Below are positions 48,646-58,600 of a DNA stretch of 64,000 nucleotides, in pieces. The translations under genes and the position numbers were made by a program. Positions within the stretch are counted from its first letter, which is position 1. Each line of letters begins with the position of its first letter. The stretch spans positions 6,190,570-6,254,569 of the forward strand of contig JABACO010000011.1 of NCBI GenBank assembly GCA_013339895.1, given 5' to 3'. The notes beneath the pieces are model-generated. The model did not search any database. It was not told the origin of the DNA and saw only the letters and a list, made by a program, of their open reading frames with translations. This DNA is from Ephydatia muelleri. Lineage: Eukaryota > Porifera > Demospongiae > Spongillida > Spongillidae.

Positions 48646-49675
48646 ATGCCTTCGCGTAATCAAAAGAAGAGATCTAAGCAACGAGCGGAATACCTTCAAA
48701 AGCAAGACGATATTTTATCACAAGAAAACAAGGCTAAGCCTAAAGCCCGAGCGCGCCACAAGTCCGATCGCGAAAAGAAGAAGGCCTCTGTACGCGACAG
48801 CTACAAGGCCGATCCCGAAAAGAAGAAGGCCTCTGTACGCGACAGCTACAAGGTCGATCCCGAAAAGAAGAAGGCCTCTGTACGCGACAGCTACAAGGCC
48901 GATCCCGAAAAGAAGAAGGCCTCTGTACGCGACAGCAACAACGCAGATATTGAATCTAAGCAATCTGCTAAAAGGCAGCGCGATATCAAGAGGACCTCGA
49001 GGAGAACCGTGCTGCTAAAAGGCTGCGATATCAAGAGGACGTCGAGGAGAACCGTGCTGCTAAAAGGCTGCGATATCAAGAGGACGTCGAGGAGAACCGT
49101 GCTGCTAAAAGGCAGCGATATCAAGAGGACGTCGAGGAGAACCGTGCTGCTAAAAGGCAGAAATACGAGGACAAGTCAGTTGCCATTAAGACATCTGAAA
49201 GGAATCGGTATTGGAATGACCCCGCTGTTCGATTGGCTAAACGTGCTGCCGAGAGGAAGCGGTATCGCAGGGGTCACCGAACTACCACTACCACCCAAAG
49301 GTATGTGATGGCATGTTGTATTGCACTAGCATTAAAAAGCTATAGGAAGATGTGCATGCAACATGTGTACAGCACGCATGTAAGGGATCTGCCATTCACT
49401 TCACATGTAAAGCATGCATGGTAACCCAACTGTTCCTTTGTGACCTGTCTATTGAATATTGGGGTGTCATCCTTAATCTGATGCACAAAAAGGCTTCCTT
49501 ATCTGATGTACTTTTGACACAATGACAAACTTTTGACTACAATCAGCAGTAGCAGCAGCGCTGCCCCCGCCGCCACCAGCAGAAGCAGCAGCAAAGCTGC
49601 CCCCACCGCCACCAGCAGCAGCAGCAGCACTGCCCCCACCGCCACCAGCAGCAGCAGCAGAGCTGCCCCCGCCGC

Positions 49676-49707
<32 letters not shown>

Positions 49708-49922
49708 CTGCCCCCGCCGCCACCAGCAGAAGCAGTAGCAGAGCTGCCCCCGCCGCCACCAGCAGTAGCAGGAGCACCGCCACTACCACCACCAGCCCCA
49801 CCACCGGCACCAGCAGTATTGACACCAGTGCCCCCACCACCACTTCGCCTGCTGCTCCCCTGGCCGCTGCCACCACCACCCACATGGCTTCCATGGCCAG
49901 AACCAGGCCGCCGCGGCCATAG
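48646..49922 (+). CDS. Lysine-rich protein with 15-aa repeats, probable transposon-derived, frameshifted
   Basis: The ATG at 48646 opens a 220-codon ORF. It begins MPSRNQKKRSKQRAEY and has four 45-bp repeats encoding KADPEKKKASVRDSY. A second set of four 45-bp repeats follows from about 48980. These make sense in another frame as RYQEDVEENRAAKRL and continue into YWNDPAVRLAKRAAERKRYRR. The switch is explained by a doubled CG at about 48979-48982 (CAGCGCGATATC versus CGATATC elsewhere). A GTATGTG donor at about 49301 and an AG acceptor at about 49546 would join a Ser/Ala/Pro low-complexity exon to 49922. Basic repeat heads of this kind precede helicase or nuclease modules in some invertebrate transposon proteins; no such module is seen here. 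The function is unknown. Confidence 0.5.
49546..49870. repeat. GCN/CCN low-complexity repeat
   Basis: Repeated CCGCCGCCACCAGCAGCAGC blocks of variable length. They are open in all three plus frames and on the minus strand (poly-Gly/Ala), so ORFs here carry little evidence by themselves. Confidence 0.9.
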
Positions 49923-50069
49923 AAGAGGCTGGGGGAGACATAGAGGACAAGGCCGAACAGTAAGAACTCCTATACATATAATTTCTATTATTAAAATTTT
50001 AAACCTCCCTCCCTTCGAAAATTAAAATCAATTTGTGACCACTTATAAAGACGCCAGAGGAAAAAACTA

Positions 50070-50366
50070 ATGAAACAAGTAAATAAAAACATTCTCTAAC
50101 GAGAAAGTTGTTGGTATATAGGATTGACCAATGGTGGTGTAAAAAGCATGGAAACAAGAGTGACAGAAATTTGACTGGAAAATAGGCCTATATTTAGCAC
50201 ACTAACGTTATAACAGTGCATGCCTGAATGATGGGCTAAATATAGGCCTATTTCAATTTTCCAGTCAAACTTCTGTCACTCTTGTTTCCATGCTTTATAC
50301 ACCACCATTGGTCAATCCTATATACCAACAACTTTCTCGTTAGAGAATGTTTTTATTTACTTGTAC
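50070..50366. mobile_element. About 297-bp palindromic foldback element
   Basis: ACAAGTAAATAAAAACATTC at the left pairs with GAATGTTTTTATTTACTTGT at the right. The arms pair along about 130 bp each (GGCCTATATTTAGC), with a short loop near 50205-50225. The sequence is unrelated to the other foldbacks here. Confidence 0.85.
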
Positions 50367-50382
50367 AATTACTTTGTCAGAA

Positions 50383-50383
50383 G

Positions 50384-50427
<44 letters not shown>
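50383..50427. repeat. Poly-G tract
   Basis: About 44 consecutive G, 17 bp after the foldback element. The length is probably unreliable. Confidence 0.9.
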
Positions 50428-50429
<2 letters not shown>

Positions 50430-50764
50430 GTGCAGGTGCCGCAGCCCAGGCTGGAGAGGTCAGGAAGCACTCAGCTAATGATGACAAATGTGGAGATCTG
50501 GGTTGGTTTTGTGTCCCCCTGGTGACTGAAACATATGGAGCATGGGGACCTGAGGCCAAGGCCTGTTTCTCCCAGCTGGCTTCGAGGCTCCGTCAGGCTT
50601 CAAAAGCCCAAATCAGTCATTCTTTATGAACTATATGGTCGCTTAAACACATGTCTTGTTCGTTGTGTTGCTACGGCCATATTAAGTAGGATCCAGTCAT
50701 CGTAACTATTATTCTTGGTGTAATTTTGTATGAAATAATAATATTGAGATAACTAAAAATATAT

Positions 50765-51002
50765 GGGACAGTTTCCGCCCCACGGTTAAAATTTATAAAA
50801 ATGCATCGCGTTTGAATCGCTATAACTTCCCAACGGATAACGCTATCGACTTCCTATTTTCAGCACCTCATACTACACCATTTCAATATGAAGTGTTGAA
50901 AATAGGAAGCCGATAGCGTTATCCGTTGGGAAGTTATAGCGATTCAAACGCGATGCATTTTTATAACATTTTAACCGTGGGGCAATTTTCGCGGAACTGT
51001 CC
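50765..51002. mobile_element. Palindromic MITE, copy 3
   Basis: Same family as 42080 and 48328. The left arm has a 13-bp internal deletion (CCGCGAAAATTGCCCC becomes CCGCCCC), and the right terminus is one base shorter in two places. Confidence 0.85.
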
Positions 51003-51818
51003 ATAATTATTGTATTATGTTTCAGCGCGTATCGGCAGTATAAGCAATTTTGATACACACAATGTTATCCAAACGTGTTATTCATACCAGGAGAGCACAA
51101 AATGCCTACCTTTGCTAGAAAACTTTTCTAAATATCCCTCTGTTTCGGTTGATAGGCCTCCATTTCATTGCTACAGCAAATGCAAGTACAGTCGTCTGTT
51201 ACAGTACAGTCAACTGGCATTATGTCTACTTGCATGGCTGTTTTCACGTACCATCTTTGTCCGAATAACAAGCCGTGTTTGCAACGATTACAGATTCATT
51301 TGACGTTGATGTCAACTCTCTCTTGTTATTTTCAAGGGTACTGCCATGACAACTTACAGAACTACGAATTCGTTCCATGCACAATTCGAAACCGCACATT
51401 GTGACGTTTAATTGCCCCACAGCTCCGGCGGTACCTGAATCACCCATTAGAACTACAACAGAGCTCTTATCTTTCTTCGGAACGGACCACGATTCATGCA
51501 ATAGAACTTGCCTCCTTTTCATCCGTGTACGCGCACCCAAACAAGTCACTCACAGCAAAGAATCTCAAACAAACGTGTAGTTGGGCGTATCCCGACCTTC
51601 GCGTTTTGGCGGAAGGTCTATTATCACATATAGCCCACATATGCTATCCCTCCGCCAAAGGGCTACGCCGAACTAGAACTATAGCAGGTTAAATTTACTC
51701 ATAATCTGATGTAGCGCAAGGGGGGGGGGTAAGCCCCCCCCCCCCCCCTTCAATATTTGGGGGGCAATTGCCCCCCCCCCCCCCCCCCCCCCCAGCACCC
51801 GCGCTCCGCCGCCCCTGG
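51003..51818. other. No recognisable gene; G/C homopolymer runs
   Basis: No domain or splice-consistent exon is seen. G and C runs at about 51720-51795, ending GCCGCCCCTG at 51810-51819, look like the terminus of a CAGGGGCGG-type element sitting exactly at the left border of duplication copy 2. Confidence 0.45.
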
Positions 51819-52310
51819 TCTGAGTGTCCTGGCTGGGTGCCCAGCTCCCTCCAGACGGCATTACACAGTGTACTATTTTTCTCTTCCCAACACTTCAAAG
51901 AGGCAGTCGGGTGTATCACACCTTACCTCCTAGCACCACATGGGGAGACATCAATAACCTAAATCCTAATGATGAGTTCAGTGTGCTTGCACAGGTGACC
52001 ATCACGGGACAGTTGTACAATGGTCAGATGGACACATCACTGGTCAACACACCCACCATCACTCCATGCAGGTAAGGTCCCTCTCGTGACATTATTACAA
52101 GCCAATGACATGGACCTTGTAGTTTCCTCAAGCTTCGCATACACCTCATCCTGGGAAGGAGTGCTTGCCAGAGCTGTGTTGTGGTTCTTATTGTTGCTAT
52201 GGTGATCATTGTCTCATTTCTTATAACTCTACATACGGGGGAAAAAAGGTTTGGTCAAACTGTTATGATGTTTATGCTCAAATACTTTGACATTTTCCAA
52301 TTACAGTGAT
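51819..52310 (+). pseudogene. FN3/TM receptor relic, duplicate copy
   Basis: Matches 27119-27600: the ACGGCATTACACAGTG segment, CTTGCACAGGTGACCATCAC, and the TM stretch (SCVVVLIVVAMVIIVSFLI) followed by KR. It is shorter at several points than copy 1 and also frameshifted. Confidence 0.7.
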
Positions 52311-53189
52311 GTCTTCACTATTAGAACCAAAGAAATTTCTTCAGACAATCTGTAGCATATAGCCTCACCATCTATGTCTGATTCACTCCACATGTTATTC
52401 TCAGTGATGTGATCACATTGAAGTCATGTGATGCATATGGTGAAATAAGAGCACATGGACATGTCTGCTATGAAGTGGTTGAACAGTGAACAGTGATGTG
52501 ACCTTTAACTAAAGCTCACCTGTGCCTCATTAAATACACATAGCCCGTTTGTGTTGTATAGGTTTAACTCTTTCACGGGCAACTGAACAATACTGCGCCG
52601 CAGGTGCTATACTAAGGCCACTCTGTTTATCGCACTTTGCAGTCAACAAATATTGATCAGTTGCTTCCTGGTTGTATAGTGTAAGTTATTTGCTAACTAC
52701 ATTTTCCTGCAACACGCAATACTTTCTTTTGCACAACATGTGTACAGTAATAATTGGCTTTGCTTGCGAAAGAGTTAAGATTGTCTTATTCATATTTGCT
52801 ATCATTTAACGTACAACATACTGTGTCATGCCAGAGCACCAGTGCAAAACAAAAATGGATGTGAGCCTCAAATGAGGTTAGAGAAAATATAAATCCCTAG
52901 CTGATTTATATGTACACACTCGTGCAGTGTACTCAAAACAACTGTTCTCTTGAGGCAACCTTAAAATGGCATGCACAGTACCAAATACAGCTGTATGTAT
53001 GTTGATTACATAATGGACCCATGATCATACTTAAGAAATTAAGAGGGAAGTGGTTATCCTTATACGGAAGGTGTTTGATGTCACCAGTTAGGTCGAAACA
53101 CAAGTTCAACCTAGCCTTTTGAGCTGAGCATATTGCATGCAGGTGTAACATAGCGATGGCTCAACACTGTAGCTAGTAGCCAATGATGT

Positions 53190-54090
53190 AGTCAGAAAAA
53201 CAGGGGTAATGTAGACAGTGATTGGCTGTGACTCTTGCTGGGCTTGTGCTACAGTAATTTCTCTTTCCTGTCTCAAGTATGTTCAGATAGGGATGTGACA
53301 ATGTTATTAAAATATTCCCATATTTAGTAGCAAAGATGCACCACAGTTTCATCTTTAGTTGTGCGATGGTCTGATTGGAATGCTACTGGTGTTAGTGATC
53401 AAAATTGATAAGACTGCAAACTATGATGGATGTGTCACTGTGTTGGTGTTGATCCACTACTTCACATTGGTGGCTGGGGCAGAGATCTTCCTGATGTGCC
53501 AGAAGCTTGTCATTGTCTAAGAAATGGTTACACAATAATACTATCCAGTGTCTGGTGGGGTAATTAATGCATCGAGGGCTGATGACAAGCCATTACTGAT
53601 GTCATTATCTTCACTTGCTGAATAGTACGTTTATGGTATATGTAAGATTTGTGCAAATCACTAAACACATTTAGTCACTGCAGTAACTTGGTGACACTTT
53701 AATTTACTGAAAGCTATTTAATCCAGGTGTTTCATCAGTGATGTCAGAGGGTTCTTTGATGCATTCCTTCTTGAATCCATTCACCTGACCATATGGCTTA
53801 ATGTTTTGGCCATAGTGAGACACCTTCTGAGACTGACTAAAGATTCAAACAAAATGGGAACTGTTCTTCAAATATATCGGAAGTGTTGCAAGCATCTTTT
53901 CTCTCTTTGATCTGACATGGGTGTTTGAAGCCCTCTAGAGCCTTCCAAGTCATTCCAAGGGTTTCTGATAGTGTTATTTTCTTCTTGTGTTAAAAAAGAA
54001 GTTCAGCTGGCTTGAAAACAACTGTTCCAGCATGATTATGCTAGTATTGCAAAGACCTCAAAGCAAATACACAGAAATTGAAGGCTATGT
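53190..54090 (+). pseudogene. Adhesion-GPCR 7TM region, broken
   Basis: 53225-53520 matches 18095-18420 (LAGLVLT-type TM1, the LHYFTLVA-type region, AEIFLMCQKLVIV). 53737-54080 matches 18670-19060 (CFISDVR, MTKDSNKMGTVLQ-like loop, last TM helices). Deletions, frame shifts and the missing GPS exon make it non-functional. It retains more of the 7TM than copy 1 at 29040. Confidence 0.78.
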
Positions 54091-54104
54091 GTCTGCACTG
54101 CACT

Positions 54105-55668
54105 AGGTGTAGGTGCTCAGTTCATGCGTGTGAGAATCCAATTAAGAAAACCAGCTGGGTCTCAGAACATTTCTGTTAAAACAAAATCTATACATCTAAT
54201 GTACATGTAGCATGAACTGGCCTGCACAAATAACTCAATTTATACATACAGTTGCCCTTCTTTGGGTGGGCTGGGACAACTGGCTCTGGACGATTGTGGT
54301 TCTTCCATATATCATGTCCCCAGTCCTTAATGATGAAACATGAATTCTACGCCTACTGCCCCTCTAGCTCCCCACTTCCCCCCCTCCCCCCCTCTATCTA
54401 AACAAACACATGGGAGAAATAAAATGGTGGATTCCGCATCTGGTTGATTATGGGACTGGAGCTCGAAATCCCTAACAATAAGGCACATTCTGCATGACGT
54501 TTCTGCAAATATATAACAGTTCAGTAGATCACTGATGAGTGATGCAATATAAGATACAACCTAATAGTTTAACAATTTGTTTGAGTAAAGATGCAAAGTG
54601 CTACAATACGAGTATTATTGTAAATGATTACTTATCGTGCTTAAAGACACAACACCAGCTAGCACTAACTGTTTAGAGTGCATGCTGTTAGCTATTGAGA
54701 AAAAAAAAACACACACATTTTCTGAATAAACAATCCAGTTTATTGTACATCAGTATATAAACCTGTTTATAGTCCAAGCATTGCAACTTGAAATTGGCAA
54801 TTGAATCTTTCGGCAGTGGTGGTAAGATTGTTACAGTTAAAAAAGATAGCTACTATTAGAGGTCAATAAATAGTCAAAACCCTTTGCACTAGCTTAATTG
54901 TCTAGCATTTCCCTCACTGTTATGTGCTGATAAAGACCCTTGGATCCACCCTCATTGTAAATCCTTTGCATTCGTCACACAGTGTAAGCCTAAGTTTCAG
55001 TTTTTCTGTCAGGCTGAAATATATCTGTAATTATTAATTGCATTACTTGGTCAACTATTAAGTATTACTTGTGCTTGTAATTCATCAATTGATTCTCATA
55101 ATTATGTGGACTGCGAATGCTTCTATTAAAATAGCAATTTAATCATCTAGTGTAAACATAATAATGTTCTAAAGCCATTGTTACACAGAATCATTTTCAC
55201 TAGGCTTGAACAATTGGGTAGTTTGCTATACATTTGTGTGACAGAAGTGCATTTTCTTCATTACAAACATTCCTGACTTTAAATAGCACATACTAGAAAT
55301 CATAAACAACAAAACTAACATACCAAAATTGACCATTAAAGTGTGGTTTTTAATTAACCCGTTTGATTATGTTTACATGCAGGAGGAGTTGCATTTGCTA
55401 AACAATCTGTAACGTATAGTATGTCAATGCTTTGCAGGTTACACTACGATCTCATCTCAAAAGGTGCATGATAAAATGACGTAAAACAAGAAAAGGCAAC
55501 TGAGTATTCAGTTTTCCTTTGTGATCATTAGCATTATTAAGCAAGCACTTGGCAGTATTTGTTTCTAGCTCAGCTAAATTCACTCAAAGATTCTGTGTGA
55601 CATCAAGTGTGTATTCAGAAAATATTAATCCTATACCTAATACAGTTATCACTCTCCTAGGTGTAACA
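54105..55668. promoter_or_regulatory. Upstream region of gene B, duplicate of gene A upstream region
   Basis: Nearly identical to 29400-30955, with small indels (for example GTTACACT inserted at about 55438). No gene or clear core promoter is seen. Confidence 0.45.
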
Positions 55669-58600
55669 ATGATCTGGAGATCTGTTACATCATTATGTCT
55701 ATCACTGCTACTCATCTGCAATGTAACAGGTACACCATACAATTATAAAGAACATTAATACTCACTGTACATTATTTTAAAGATGCGAGCAACACTACAA
55801 TGGTCACCACATCATCATATGGCAACTCAATAGCTGGATCTGTGTCCACACTGGTGTGTATGGTGAAGGTGGTAGATGGACTGGTAGTTGTCCATGATGT
55901 GGTGTGGATGAAGGATGGAGGAGTTATTGTGAATGGGACTAACATCATACTGACAAGGACTGTGTCAGGTGGAAACAGTACTCTAAACCTCACCTTCAAT
56001 CCTCTTCTCACATCACATGGAGGACAATACATCTGTGCTGCTAATACATCTGATCAGAATGTCACAAATTCATTGGCAGTTAATGTATCAGTACAAAGTG
56101 TGTTTAATATAAAGTACAGTGTTACATGTCATTGTTACAGACCAGGTGACTGATGTTAACCCCTTCCCTCTCATCTCCAGCTCTCCCTCCTCCTGTGGTC
56201 ACCACATCATCATATGGCAGCACAATAGCTGGATCTGTGTACTCACTGGTGTGTATGGTGAAGGTGGTAGATGGACTGGTAGTTGTCCCTGATGTGGTGT
56301 TGATGAAGGATGGAGGAGTTCTTGTGAATGGGACCAATACCACACTGACAAGGACTGTGTCAGGTGGAAACAGTACTCTAAATCTCACCTTCAATCCTCT
56401 GCTCACATCTCATGGAGGACAGTACACTTGTGTTGCTACTATCTCTGTACCACAGCTATCTCTGAACATCACAAATTCATCAGCAGTTACTGTATCAGTA
56501 CAGAGTGAGTTTGATAAGAGTTCCATGAGTTATTATTAACCCTTTGTTTCCACAGTTCCACTGCCAAGTGCAACAATTGTATCTGTGTCGCCTGGTAGCT
56601 TAGTGGTCTCTGGTATTCCAATAAGCATATTTTGTGCCTTCTCAATTCCATCAGTGGTGGACACTTCTATAATGGTGAAGACCTTTTGGATTAGACTAAA
56701 TCAGACATTAAATAATGGCGACAGAATCAAAATTAGTACTTCCCAGTCAATGGCGGCCTACAACACAACACTTCAAATCACCCCTTTAAATATCAGTGAC
56801 ACTGGCCTGTATCAGTGCGTAGGAAGTATCACTTCAAATAGAAGTTATGTGTTTGGTGCTAGCAATGCTTTAGCAAATATTTCGCTGAATGTACAAGGTG
56901 AGGATAAGCACGAGACCAGTCCACTGATACTACCTTCTCCCCTCTCATCTCCAGCTCTCCCTCCTCCTGTGGTCACCACATCATCATATGGCAGCACAAT
57001 AGCTGGATCTGTGTACTCACTGGTGTGTATGGTGAAGGTGGTAGATGGACTGGTAGTTGTCCCTGATGTGGTGTGGTTGAAGGATAGAGGAGTTCTTGTG
57101 AATGGGACCAATACCACACTGACAAGGACTGTGTCAGGTGGAAACAGTACTCTAAATCTCACCTTCAATCCCCTGCTCACATCTCAAGGAGGAGAGTACA
57201 CTTGTGTTGCTAATATCTCTGTACAACAGCTATCTCTGAACATCACCAATTCATCAGCAGTCACTGTATCAGTACAGAGTTAGTTTGATAAGAGTTCCAC
57301 GAGTTACTATTAACCCCTTGTTTCCACAGTTCCACTGCCAAGCGCAACAATTGTATCTGTATCACCTGGTAGCTTAGTGGTCTCTGGAATTCCAATCAGC
57401 ATATTTTGTACCTTCTCAATTCCATCAGTGGTGGACACTTCTGTAATGGTGAAGACCTTTTGGAATAGACTAAATCAGACATTAAATAATGGCGACAGAA
57501 TCAAAATTAGTACTTCGCAGTCAATGGCGGCCTACAACACAACAATTCAAATCACCCCTTTAAATATCAGTGACACTGGCATGTATCAGTGCGTAGGAAG
57601 TATCTCTTCAAATAGCAGTTATGTGTTTGGTGCTAGCAATGCTTTAGCAAATATTTCGCTGAATGTACAAGGTGAGGATAAGCACGAGACCAGTCCACTG
57701 ATACTACCTCCTTCCCTCTCATCTCCAGCTCTCCCTCCTCCTGTGATCACCACATCATCATATGGCAGCACAATAGCTGGTTCTGTGTACTCACTGGTGT
57801 GTACTGTGAAGGTGATAGATGGACTGGTAGTTGTCCCTGATGTGATGTGGATGAAGGATGGGAGAGTTATTGTGAATGGGACCAATACCACACTGACAAG
57901 GACTGTGTTAGGTGGAAACAGTAATCTAAATCTCACCTTCAATCCTCTGCTCACATCTCATGGAGGACAGTACACTTGTGTTGCTACTATCTCTGTACCA
58001 CAGCTATCTCTGAGCGTCACCAATTCATCAGCAGTTACTGTATCAGTACAGAGTGAGTTTAATCATGTAATTTTTAAGTGCAATCATGAATGCAATATCT
58101 TCACAGTTCCAGTGCCAAGTGTAACTCTTTCACCTGTACCACTCGGTAGCTCAGTGTACACCGGTACTTCCATAAGCATGTCTTGCGCCTTTACAGTCCC
58201 ATCTGTTGTGGACTCTCCTGTAATGTTAAACACATTGTGGATAGGACCACAGGGGCCAATATATAATGGAAATAGGACAATGACAACCATTACACAGTCA
58301 ATGATGGTGTATAATGCAACACTGCAAATAAATCCTTCAAATGCAAGTGACACAGGCATATATTGGTGTGTAGGGAACATATCTTCAAACAGCAGCAATA
58401 TTGTTACCTCCAGCAATGCTTCAGCAAATACATCACTCACGATACAAGGTGAGAATAGGAAGTACAATTCCACTCATGCAAATTATTCCCTCTCATCTCC
58501 AGCTCTCCCTCCTCCTGTGGTCACCACATCATCATATGGCAGCACAATAGCTGGATCTGTGTACTCACTGGTGTGTATGGTGAAGGTGGTAGATGGACTG

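Larger units (their letters stand above)
51819..56100. repeat. Segmental duplication, copy 2
   Basis: Counterpart of 27119-31420. Beyond this point the two copies continue as homologous but differently arranged Ig arrays. The left edge coincides with a possible element terminus. Confidence 0.88.

Noticed and set aside
49473-49894. Gly/Ala-rich 131-136-aa minus-strand ORFs
   Set aside because: Low-complexity GCN/CCN DNA gives open frames on all strands. No start context or domain supports them.
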